Assembly: GCF_015560805.1 (NCBI RefSeq)
Contig: NZ_JADMSO010000005.1
Location: forward strand, 1 to 64,000
Reading direction: 5' to 3'
DNA length: 64,000 nt
Origin: Mediterraneibacter glycyrrhizinilyticus
GTDB taxonomy: Bacteria > Bacillota > Clostridia > Lachnospirales > Lachnospiraceae
The notes under the pieces are model-generated. The model had not been told where the DNA came from. It did no database searches and saw only the letters and a list, made by a program, of their open reading frames with translations. The position numbers were made by a program, and so were the translations under genes. This document shows positions 25,916-32,837 of this stretch, one piece after another; position 1 is the first letter of the stretch, and each line of letters opens with the position of its first letter.

Positions 25916-27334
25916 ATGTCAAATATTTTAAAAATTTCCACGCCAATCTCAGGGTATGAGAACAATGTGAGCAAACAGGATCCGCAGATGAAAAATGATG
26001 TCGGGATCAAAAATCCGGTGAATCCTGACAAGGTCGTGCGGGCCGACAGCCGTGCCGAATATGGGAATGAACGTGGCGTTCAGCAGGGACTTTCTTATGA
26101 ATCGAACTTTGGCAATTTTGTCCGTACATTGGCAAATATCCCGCGGGCAAGCGAGATCATGTCGAAAATGTTGTTCTCGGGAATGAGAAACGTGATCGAA
26201 GCAGGGATCGGAACCGGCATGGCGGAAGAGATCCATATGCTTTTGGGAATGCTGGAGATGGATCCGCAAAAGTTAAAAGAATTTTTAAAGAGCCAGATGA
26301 ATGGTTCCAATAAGATGAAAGGCTCTCTTTTTGAACTGCTGCGCGGCGTGATGAAAGAAGCGGGAAGTGTGGAACTCAAAGCGGGGATCCTTGACTTTTT
26401 GAAAAAATACAACGATATGTCTTCCGGAAAGCATATCATGACCAACATAAAAGGGGAATTAAAAGAGATTGAAAGCTATATGTTCCGAAATGAACGGGCA
26501 GGTCTGCAAAGACTGACGCAGCAGCTTCTGCCGCATAGTCAGGAGAACATGGAACAGAATATAAAGCTTTTGAAATCAGATATCATCCCATTTCTCGGAA
26601 ATTATATTTCGGAGACGAGGAATCTGGGCAAGATCCGGGATTTGATCAACTTGCTGACGTTTAATACTTCTCGTTATGAGAATGGCAATCTTGACGGCGT
26701 GGTAGACGCGTTCAAACGGCTGTCTGATTTTCCGGCGTTCCGCAGACATTTTGCAAGTATGGACAGAGCGGAGATCCGGGAGCTGTTCCGGAATATTGAT
26801 TTTGACCGCGCGGCAGGCAAGGAGGAATGGTCGGAGCAATTCCTTTCGTTACTCCGTATGGGAGCAGAGGGAAAAGCCGGGATTGAAAATAAAGAAGATT
26901 TTATGACGCTGCTCCATGGAATGTTGATCAATGAAAGCGTGTATATGCCGGTTCTGCATGTAACGCTTCCGTTTATCCTGGATGGAACTCCGGTGTTCTC
27001 GGAAATCTGGCTGGATCCGGATGATTCGTCGGGAGGTGGAGAGACGCCCGGAGAAAGCGGCGTGAAGTTACTTTTGAAATTTGACATGAAAGAAGTGGGA
27101 TTTTTTGATATTTTCTGTTATTATGAGGAGGGGAAAATGGATCTTCTTCTTCACTATCCGGAAAATCTGCTTCCAAAGGAAAAAGAGATCCGTGAGGGGA
27201 TCGCAGACATTTTGAAAAAGAATGGAATGGAGATCCGCTATCTGGCAGTAGAACAGGGAAAAGAATCCATTCCGGTGTCGGCTGCGTTCCCGCAGATTTA
27301 TGAAAGGAGAAATATGGTAAATGTCACAATATGA
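25916..27334 (+). CDS. FliK/YlqG-like flagellar-associated protein
   Basis: This is a 472-residue, mostly helical protein without a signal peptide. The final 120 residues (LPFILDGTPVFSEIWLDPDD, LLLKFDMKEVGFFDIFCYYEEG, EGIADILKKNGMEIRYLAVEQG) have the strand-helix pattern of the hook-length control C-terminal domain. The next gene overlaps it by 14 bases and encodes an FlhB C-domain protein. This mirrors the Bacillus ylqG-ylqH pair, so I call it YlqG-like, mainly on context. The true FliK is at 46066, so this is a second, divergent relative. The ATG at 25916 gives the most typical start. Function is unknown. Confidence 0.6.
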   Translation: MSNILKISTPISGYENNVSKQDPQMKNDVGIKNPVNPDKVVRADSRAEYGNERGVQQGLSYESNFGNFVRTLANIPRASEIMSKMLFSGMRNVIEAGIGTGMAEEIHMLLGMLEMDPQKLKEFLKSQMNGSNKMKGSLFELLRGVMKEAGSVELKAGILDFLKKYNDMSSGKHIMTNIKGELKEIESYMFRNERAGLQRLTQQLLPHSQENMEQNIKLLKSDIIPFLGNYISETRNLGKIRDLINLLTFNTSRYENGNLDGVVDAFKRLSDFPAFRRHFASMDRAEIRELFRNIDFDRAAGKEEWSEQFLSLLRMGAEGKAGIENKEDFMTLLHGMLINESVYMPVLHVTLPFILDGTPVFSEIWLDPDDSSGGGETPGESGVKLLLKFDMKEVGFFDIFCYYEEGKMDLLLHYPENLLPKEKEIREGIADILKKNGMEIRYLAVEQGKESIPVSAAFPQIYERRNMVNVTI

Positions 27335-27668
27335 TACACTGGAACAAAAGGCAGTTGCGTTGAAATATGATGAGACACAGAACTCTGCGCCGGTGATCGT
27401 TGCATCCGGTATGGGATATGTCGCTGAAAAGATCGTCGAGATCGCGAATGACAATGGCGTCCCGGTTTATGAGGATAATTCGCTGGCTACGGTACTGACA
27501 CAGATGAAGTTGGGGAAAGAGATCCCGCCGGAATTGTACCAGACGATCGTGGACATTTATGCTTATTTTTTAAGATATGTTCCGAAACATGCGGATGAGA
27601 CACAAGAAGCAATACGAGAAGAAGCAACTGAGGAAGAAGCGCATAGCGAGGAAGCTAAGAAAAAATAA
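27321..27668 (+). CDS. FlhB C-terminal domain homologue (YlqH/FhlX-like)
   Basis: The 115-residue protein matches only the cytoplasmic export-switch domain of FlhB. It contains AVALKYDETQNSAPVIVASGMGYVAEKIVEIANDNGVPVYEDNSLA, aligning with FlhB's AVALKYD...APILVAKGQDLIALKIVEIAEKNGV. It lacks the membrane part and the NPTH autocleavage motif, beginning just after where the cleavage would fall. Such free-standing domains (YlqH, FhlX) can act in export-apparatus switching. A Glu-rich tail closes the protein. It overlaps the YlqG-like gene and ends at a strong terminator. Confidence 0.88.
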   Translation: MSQYDTLEQKAVALKYDETQNSAPVIVASGMGYVAEKIVEIANDNGVPVYEDNSLATVLTQMKLGKEIPPELYQTIVDIYAYFLRYVPKHADETQEAIREEATEEEAHSEEAKKK

Positions 27669-27680
27669 CAGAATCAGGAT

Positions 27681-27736
27681 CAAAAAGAGGGACTGCCTTA
27701 TGCAAATACTGCGTCGGGCGAATGTCCCTCTTTTTC
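27681..27736. terminator. Bidirectional terminator between ylqH-like and PilZ genes
   Basis: AAAAAGAGGGAC pairs with GTCCCTCTTTTT. The A- and T-tracts flank the stem on both sides, suiting termination of both convergent genes. Confidence 0.8.
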
Positions 27737-27755
27737 TTATGTAGATTTACCGGAA

Positions 27756-28382
27756 TCACAGACGGCGGTGAGATTTACTCTGGATCAGATTTTCTTTAAA
27801 AATGAAACCGCGAAGAACAGATTCGGCTTGTTGGGCAAGATCCAGAAAACGGCATCCGTAACAGTAAACGCCGGGAGTTCTTGCAGGATATCTTTTCAAT
27901 ATGAGTGCGGTAATGAAAACCGGTTCAGCCCCTTTTGTAAATATAAAAGAAAAAGTCTTATCAACCTGAAACTCCTGGTCAGTAATAAATTTCAAACCGC
28001 CGACGCTGATGTCCACAACGGAAATCGTTGTATTTTTGGTGGTGCCTTGTGGAACGATGGTCAGAGGAAAAGAGAGGTCGATGCGGAATTCCGTACGGTA
28101 ATCCGGTAAGTCCAAAGTCTCTGTCTCTGTTAAATACCATGTCCGGTTAGTCTGGGGAACATAAAACTCGTTAAAGACACCGGTTGTCGTACAAAGGAAT
28201 GACGTATAGTCATTCGGGTCTTCACCGGGCATCAGATAGACTTGTTTCGGAAGTGGACTTTCCGGGAGGGAAGAAAAAATAAATGTATAGGAATCCAGAT
28301 TACGGGTGTACTTTATTTTCGCAAGAAAACGGGAATCTGTTGTGTAGAGCATCCCGATTTCGGCATTGATCAATGGGTTCAT
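27756..28382 (-). CDS. PilZ domain protein (YcgR-like c-di-GMP receptor)
   Basis: The 208-residue protein has an N-terminal YcgR-type barrel (1-95). A PilZ domain follows whose c-di-GMP motifs are visible: YRTEFRI (R-x3-R) followed by VDISVGGLKF (D/N-x-S-x-x-G). It probably slows or adjusts the flagellar motor when c-di-GMP rises, as YcgR does. A large GGDEF/EAL protein is encoded 6 kb away. It has its own sigma-A promoter and an AGGAGG site. Confidence 0.88.
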   Translation of the reverse strand: MNPLINAEIGMLYTTDSRFLAKIKYTRNLDSYTFIFSSLPESPLPKQVYLMPGEDPNDYTSFLCTTTGVFNEFYVPQTNRTWYLTETETLDLPDYRTEFRIDLSFPLTIVPQGTTKNTTISVVDISVGGLKFITDQEFQVDKTFSFIFTKGAEPVFITALILKRYPARTPGVYCYGCRFLDLAQQAESVLRGFIFKENLIQSKSHRRL

Positions 28383-28414
28383 ATAAGTGCCTCCTGAAAC
28401 TATGATATAAGCAT

Positions 28415-28443
28415 ATTATATCGAATATAAAAATAACGGTCAA
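28415..28443 (-). promoter_or_regulatory. Sigma-A promoter of the PilZ gene
   Basis: TTGACC (28443-28438), a 17-base spacer and a perfect TATAAT (28420-28415) on the minus strand, about 35 bases before the ATG. Confidence 0.75.
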
Positions 28444-28515
28444 CAGCTTTCGTATTATCTATATGAGAGGGATGAACGGTTTATGACAAAACATGGGGGA
28501 AATATCTGGAAAAGG

Positions 28516-28549
28516 AAAAAGACTTCCGGGGAATCCCCGAAAGTCTTTT
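28516..28549 (-). terminator. Terminator of flagellin 1
   Basis: AAGACTTTCGGGG pairs with CCCCGGAAGTCTT and is followed by TTTTT on the minus strand. Flagellin 2 and 3 have related hairpins in the same place. Confidence 0.85.
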
Positions 28550-28569
28550 GATAAAATAGGGTGTGTATA

Positions 28570-30051
28570 TTACTGTAATAACTGAAGAACTCCCTGCGGA
28601 AGCTGGTTTGCCTGTGCAAGCATAGCCTGAGAAGACTGAACAAGGATGTTGTTCTTCGTATAAGCCATCATCTCATTTGCCATGTCTACGTCACGGATCC
28701 GGCTTTCAGCAGCGGTCATGTTCTCAGCTGTTACACTCAGGTTGTTGATCGTGTGCTCCAGACGGTTCTGGATCGCACCCAGATCACCACGTGTAGAAGA
28801 TACAGAGTTGATCGCAGATTTGATCTTGTCAACCGCCGCTTTTGCTCCTGCCTGTGTGCTGATGTCAATATCAGCAATTCCGAGTGCATCTGCGTGCATA
28901 TCTCCAACAGCAACCGTCATCTGATTGAAGTCTGCGGAGGTATCTCCGATCTGAAGGGTCAGTCCGGCACCGTTCTTGGTTGCCGAGAAAACAATATCCT
29001 TATTGTTTTTCTCAAATTCGGCTTTGATTCCTGTGCCTTCTAACGCTTTATTTAAGTTAGCCAATGTTGCGTTGTTATCAACGCCGACAACAATAGCCGT
29101 TGCTCCTTTTGTAGTCGGATCGGTATTGGTATCTTTTACAAATTCATAGGTCTTTCCATTTAAAGTGATGGTGTCACCAGCTTGAATAGTTGTACCTGCA
29201 TTTTCTGTCTGAACTTTTGCGTTTTCACCATCCGTACGACCACCTTCATCAACGTTGCTATTTCCAGCAGTTGTCTTTACATCTGTAATAGATGCACCGT
29301 CTTTACCTGTTACCTTGGATGTAAATACAACTTTATCGCTGTCTAGCTTTATATCAAATACAGAGGATAATTCTGAATTTTTAGAAACGGCAGCAAAAAT
29401 ATTTTTGGCAACATCTTCTTTGGAAGTGGTAGCATTTGTATATTTAACTTCAACAGAATGAGATTTGCCATCCGCATCTTTATATTCGATAGTTAATGTT
29501 TGTTCATTTGTATCCGCACCTTGTCCAGTAGCACTAATTTCAGAAGTTGCACCAGTTGCTGCAATTTCTTTTACCGTAGTATTAGCACCGCCAAGTTTAC
29601 CTGCTGCTAAATCCAATTTTGTTGTTGACAAAGAACCATCCAGCAGGTTAATTCCGTTGAAGTTCGTGGAATCTGCGATACGGTTGATCTCAGATTTCAG
29701 AGACGCGATCTCTTTCTGCAGGTTTGCACGGTCAACCGGGTTATCGTATGTTCCGTTGGCGGACTGGTCAGCAAGTTCTACCATACGATTTAACATAGAA
29801 TGAACCTCTGTCAAAGCACCCTCTGCTGTCTGTACGAGAGACACACCGTCCTGTGCGTTCTTCTGTGCTGTATTCAGACCGGTGATCTGTGCACGCATCT
29901 TCTCGGAAATAGCAAGTCCCGCTGCGTCATCACCGGCACGGTTGATTCTGTAACCGGAAGACAGTTTCTCTAAGTTTTTGGAAACAGCACTGTTGTTTCC
30001 GGTTAAGTTTCTGTAAGAGTTTAAAGCTGCAATATTGTGTTGAATTCTCAT
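28570..30051 (-). CDS. Flagellin 1 (predicted to be the expressed flagellin in this orientation)
   Basis: The 493-residue filament subunit starts MRIQHNIAALNSYRNL and ends ANQLPQGVLQLLQ. The D0/D1 helices (about 1-160 and 400-493) are nearly identical to those of flagellins 2 and 3, including SSGYRINRAGDDAAGLAISE and the C-terminal NNLSVTAENMTAAESRIRD. The middle (about 165-400) diverges. A sigma-28 promoter at 30212-30238 and a leader of about 150 bases precede it. A 26-bp recombination site and a CsrA-type hairpin lie in the leader. The gene points away from the recombinase and mirrors flagellin 2. Confidence 0.97.
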   Translation of the reverse strand: MRIQHNIAALNSYRNLTGNNSAVSKNLEKLSSGYRINRAGDDAAGLAISEKMRAQITGLNTAQKNAQDGVSLVQTAEGALTEVHSMLNRMVELADQSANGTYDNPVDRANLQKEIASLKSEINRIADSTNFNGINLLDGSLSTTKLDLAAGKLGGANTTVKEIAATGATSEISATGQGADTNEQTLTIEYKDADGKSHSVEVKYTNATTSKEDVAKNIFAAVSKNSELSSVFDIKLDSDKVVFTSKVTGKDGASITDVKTTAGNSNVDEGGRTDGENAKVQTENAGTTIQAGDTITLNGKTYEFVKDTNTDPTTKGATAIVVGVDNNATLANLNKALEGTGIKAEFEKNNKDIVFSATKNGAGLTLQIGDTSADFNQMTVAVGDMHADALGIADIDISTQAGAKAAVDKIKSAINSVSSTRGDLGAIQNRLEHTINNLSVTAENMTAAESRIRDVDMANEMMAYTKNNILVQSSQAMLAQANQLPQGVLQLLQ

Positions 30052-30083
30052 TGTAAAATTCCTCCTTGAATTGAAAGTGTTGT

Positions 30084-30100
30084 CGGAAATCCTTTTCCGG
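30084..30100 (-). promoter_or_regulatory. CsrA-type hairpin in the flagellin 1 leader
   Basis: On the minus strand CGGAAA and TTTCCG flank an AGGA loop, followed about 15 bases later by the CAAGGAGG ribosome binding site. A GGA in the loop plus a second in the ribosome binding site is the arrangement CsrA uses on Bacillus hag mRNA. Confidence 0.55.
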
Positions 30101-30160
30101 CTTTGCTACTGTCAGTGATTGTTATAAAGTAAAGAGGAATACTCCAGACTGCCGGCAAGT

Positions 30161-30186
30161 GTCTTGATAAGTACACCTTTTTGGAC
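30161..30186 (-). repeat. Recombination site A (inverted), 12-2-12 layout with GT core
   Basis: On the minus strand: half-site GTCCAAAAAGGT, core GT (30174-30173), half-site ACTTATCAAGAC. The halves are imperfect inverted repeats (consensus GTCYNNAWARGY). Site B carries the identical inner half and core in the opposite orientation. Similarity continues outward through 30145 (GCCGGCAGTCTG). The geometry matches sites of Hin-type serine invertases. Confidence 0.7.
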
Positions 30187-30211
30187 TTCATAAAATCACT
30201 GTACACCTATA

Positions 30212-30238
30212 TTATCGTTAGGTAGATCAAAAACTTAA
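30212..30238 (-). promoter_or_regulatory. Sigma-28 promoter inside the invertible segment, facing flagellin 1
   Basis: TTAAGTTT (30238-30231), exactly 11 bases, AACGATAA (30219-30212). This matches TAAAGTTT-N11-GCCGATAA at 7/8 and 6/8 positions with correct spacing. It sits between the recombinase stop codon and site A. Comparable elements are absent at the site B end and before flagellin 3. Confidence 0.7.
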
Positions 30239-30267
30239 GTATATTTTTTAAGATTTATTTTTTTCTT

Positions 30268-30894
30268 TTAAAAGTTATGTATTTTGATACTTTGTTGTTT
30301 TTCATATTCTGAAATTTTTGTGTAGAGCGTACTTCTGCCTATATTACAAATCTCTGCAAATTCATGGATCGTTAGCTGCTTTTTTCGCCAACGCTGATAG
30401 AGTTCCGGGAAATTCTGCGGGAGTGCGCTTCGTGGTTTTCCAAATCTTACTCCGCGCATTTTTGCGGCGGCAATTCCTTCTGCCTGTCGCTGACGGATTG
30501 TTTCCCGCTCGTTTTGTGCTACAAAAGAAAGCAATTGTAATACGAGATCACTGATAAATGTACCTAATAAGTCCCTTGTTTTACTGGTATCTAAGAGGGG
30601 CATATCCTGGATCACAATATCCGCACCTTTTACTTTTGTGATGATCCTCCATTGTTCCATGATCTCTTCATAGTTTCGGCCAAGTCGGTCAATACTTTTC
30701 GTAACAATGATATCTCCGGATTTCAGTTTTTTTAACATGGACTTATATGCCGGACGATCAAAATTCTTTCCGCTTTGCCTGTCAATATAAATATGTTTTT
30801 CTGATATACCCGCATTTTTTAGAGCAATCAACTGTCGTTCGATATTCTGATCTTTTGATGAAACGCGGACATATCCATACGTAATGTTTTCCAT
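30268..30894 (-). CDS. Hin/Gin-type serine recombinase, predicted flagellin DNA invertase
   Basis: The 208-residue protein starts MENITYGYVRVSSKDQN. The nucleophile Ser12 lies in VRVSSKDQ, as in Hin's IRVSTNDQ. IVTKSIDRLGRN (about 60-72) holds the active-site arginines. A long E-helix (NERETIRQRQAEGIAAAKMRG) leads to a C-terminal helix-turn-helix (LTIHEFAEICNIGRSTLYTKI). The size is that of an invertase/resolvase, not a large serine integrase. It is enclosed by inverted sites A and B and lies between outward-facing flagellin genes, exactly where an invertase would act. Its ribosome binding site is AAGGGAG. A resolvase remnant of a transposon is the alternative, but no transposase is near. Confidence 0.92.
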   Translation of the reverse strand: MENITYGYVRVSSKDQNIERQLIALKNAGISEKHIYIDRQSGKNFDRPAYKSMLKKLKSGDIIVTKSIDRLGRNYEEIMEQWRIITKVKGADIVIQDMPLLDTSKTRDLLGTFISDLVLQLLSFVAQNERETIRQRQAEGIAAAKMRGVRFGKPRSALPQNFPELYQRWRKKQLTIHEFAEICNIGRSTLYTKISEYEKQQSIKIHNF

Positions 30895-30954
30895 ATCATT
30901 TCTCCCTTGAGTGTTCTTAAGTGTTTGCAGATGATTCTCTGCACCTTTTTAAAT

Positions 30955-30980
30955 GTCCAAAAAGGTGTGCCTAATCAGAC
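30955..30980 (+). repeat. Recombination site B, 12-2-12 layout with GT core
   Basis: Half-site GTCCAAAAAGGT, core GT (30967-30968), half-site GCCTAATCAGAC. The first 14 bases equal those of site A in inverted orientation. The outer half is partly diverged. The element GCCGGCAGTCTG follows at 30985-30996, as at the other two sites. Confidence 0.7.
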
Positions 30981-31040
30981 AAGTGCCGGCAGTCTGTGTT
31001 TCACTTTTTACTATATAAAACTCACTGGAACAAACAATTA

Positions 31041-31058
31041 CCGGAAAAGGATTTCCGG
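31041..31058 (+). promoter_or_regulatory. CsrA-type hairpin in the flagellin 2 leader
   Basis: CCGGAAA and TTTCCGG form a perfect 7-bp stem with an AGGA loop, about 15 bases before the CAAGGAGGA ribosome binding site. Confidence 0.55.
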
Positions 31059-31089
31059 ATAAGATTTTAATTCAAGGAGGAATTTTACA

Positions 31090-32565
31090 ATGAGAATTCA
31101 GCACAATATCGCAGCATTGAACTCTTACAGAAACTTAACAGGAAACAACAATGCAGTAGCAAAAAATTTAGAGAAATTATCTTCTGGTTACAGAATTAAC
31201 CGTGCCGGAGACGATGCAGCCGGACTTGCAATTTCCGAAAAAATGCGTGCACAGATCACAGGTTTGAACACAGCACAGAAAAACGCACAGGATGGCGTAT
31301 CTCTTGTTCAGACAGCAGAGGGAGCTTTGACAGAAGTTCACTCCATGCTGAACCGTATGGTAGAACTGGCTGACCAGTCTGCGAACGGAACATACGACAA
31401 CCCGGTTGACCGTGCAAATCTGCAGAAAGAAATCGCTTCTCTGAAAGACGAAATCGATCGTATCGCAGATTCCACAAACTTCAACGGAATCAACCTGTTA
31501 GACGGTTCTCTGTCTACAACAAAGTTAGACTTAGCAGCAGGAACACTTGGTGGTCAGGCTACTACTGTAAAAGAAATCCCAGCAACAGGAACAACCTCCG
31601 GAATCGCCGGACATGATAAGGCAGCAATTGGAGAGCATACATTGACTGTTGAATATGCAGACGAAAACGGAACTCTGCATAAAGTAGATGTAAAATACAA
31701 GATCGATACTGCTGATGATAAAGGAAAAGCAATCGACGCAATCTTAAAGGCAGTTTCTCAGAATGATACATTATCTTCTGTATTTAACATCACAAAAGAT
31801 GCCGATAGCGTTAATTTTGAATCCAAAGTTACAGGTTCTAAAGGTGCAAAAGTCGTAAACGTTTCTACTACAGATGCTACATCTAAAATGGATGCAGATA
31901 AAGCTATCGACGGAGAAAATGCAAAAGTTCAGACTCAGGGTGCAGGTGCTAAAATCGCTGAAGGCGATACCATCACTTTAAACGGAAAGACATATGAGTT
32001 TGTAAAAGATGCAAGCACTGAGCCTACTAAAAAGGGCGCAACTGCTGTTGTTGTCGGAGCTGATAACAACGCAACTCTCGGAAACCTGAACAAAGCGTTA
32101 GAAAGCGCTGGAATCAAAGCTGAATATAATACCAACGACATCGTATTCTCTGCAACAAAGAACGGCGCAGGTCTGACACTTCAGATCGGTGATACTTCCG
32201 CAGATTTCAACCAGATGACAGTTTCTGTTGGCGATATGCATACAGCCGCTCTTGGAATTGCTGATATTGACATCAGCACACAGGCTGGAGCGAAAGCAGC
32301 AGTTGACAAGATTAAATCTGCAATCAACTCCGTATCTTCTACCCGTGGTGATCTTGGTGCGATCCAGAACCGTCTGGAGCACACGATCAACAACCTGAGT
32401 GTAACAGCTGAGAACATGACCGCTGCTGAAAGCCGGATCCGTGACGTAGACATGGCAAATGAGATGATGGCTTATACAAAGAACAACATTCTTGTTCAGT
32501 CTTCTCAGGCAATGCTTGCACAGGCAAATCAGCTTCCGCAGGGAGTTCTTCAGTTATTACAGTAA
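31090..32565 (+). CDS. Flagellin 2 (predicted silent in this orientation)
   Basis: The 491-residue flagellin shares almost identical D0/D1 ends with flagellins 1 and 3 and differs in the middle (about 165-395), being closer to flagellin 1. Its leader holds site B, the GCCGGCAGTCTG element and the CsrA-type hairpin. I find no sigma-28 or convincing sigma-A promoter between the recombinase gene and its ATG, so it should depend on inversion to receive the promoter now facing flagellin 1. The reading frame is complete, so silence is regulatory, not decay. Confidence 0.97.
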   Translation: MRIQHNIAALNSYRNLTGNNNAVAKNLEKLSSGYRINRAGDDAAGLAISEKMRAQITGLNTAQKNAQDGVSLVQTAEGALTEVHSMLNRMVELADQSANGTYDNPVDRANLQKEIASLKDEIDRIADSTNFNGINLLDGSLSTTKLDLAAGTLGGQATTVKEIPATGTTSGIAGHDKAAIGEHTLTVEYADENGTLHKVDVKYKIDTADDKGKAIDAILKAVSQNDTLSSVFNITKDADSVNFESKVTGSKGAKVVNVSTTDATSKMDADKAIDGENAKVQTQGAGAKIAEGDTITLNGKTYEFVKDASTEPTKKGATAVVVGADNNATLGNLNKALESAGIKAEYNTNDIVFSATKNGAGLTLQIGDTSADFNQMTVSVGDMHTAALGIADIDISTQAGAKAAVDKIKSAINSVSSTRGDLGAIQNRLEHTINNLSVTAENMTAAESRIRDVDMANEMMAYTKNNILVQSSQAMLAQANQLPQGVLQLLQ

Positions 32566-32590
32566 TACATACACACACCCTATTTTATCA

Positions 32591-32624
32591 AAAAGGCTTC
32601 TGGGGATTTCTCAGAAGTCTTTTT
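32591..32624 (+). terminator. Terminator of flagellin 2
   Basis: AAGGCTTCTG pairs with CAGAAGTCTT and is followed by TTTT. It isolates flagellin 3 from read-through. The rest of the gap up to 32837 contains site C and the flagellin 3 leader, with no other gene seen. Confidence 0.75.
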
Positions 32625-32701
32625 CATGTATTCTTACATTTTTTATCTTATTATATGAAAACTCTTCGCATATACAGGATAGCTGCAATAACTTTCGGAT
32701 T

Positions 32702-32727
32702 CTCTAAATATCTGTACTTATCAAGAC
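32702..32727 (+). repeat. Recombination site C before flagellin 3
   Basis: Half-site CTCTAAATATCT, core GT (32714-32715), half-site ACTTATCAAGAC. The outer half and core are identical to site A; the inner half is diverged but keeps the TC-T--ATA--T pattern. It is direct with site B and inverted with respect to site A. Identity to the flagellin 1 leader continues through about 32757. Confidence 0.55.
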
Positions 32728-32788
32728 ACTTGCCGGCAGTCTGGAGTATTCCTCTTTGATTTTATAACGATCACTGACAGAAGCAAAG

Positions 32789-32806
32789 CCGGAAAAGGAT
32801 TTCCGG
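32789..32806 (+). promoter_or_regulatory. CsrA-type hairpin in the flagellin 3 leader
   Basis: Same CCGGAAA / TTTCCGG stem and AGGA loop as in flagellin 2, again just upstream of CAAGGAGGA. Confidence 0.55.
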
Positions 32807-32837
32807 ATAGAATTTTAATTCAAGGAGGAATTTTACA

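Noticed and set aside
28682-28924. Open frames opposite the flagellin genes (also near 32181-32453 and 33920-34192)
   Set aside because: They recur at the same place in all three paralogues as mirror images of conserved codons and have no ribosome binding sites.
30145-30160. GCCGGC palindrome as the crossover centre of the invertase site
   Set aside because: The sequence around it is poorly symmetrical at sites A and C, and the identity between A and B on the inner side would be unexplained. The GT-centred 12-2-12 element fits invertase geometry better.
30145-30186. Sigma-54 promoter read in the TTGCCGGCAG region of flagellin leaders
   Set aside because: It lacks the TGGCAC-N5-TTGCA spacing and no sigma-54 activator is in the window.
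30268-30894. Recombinase as part of a transposon or prophage
   Set aside because: No transposase, integrase or phage gene is nearby. Size and placement between inverted sites and flagellins fit an invertase.
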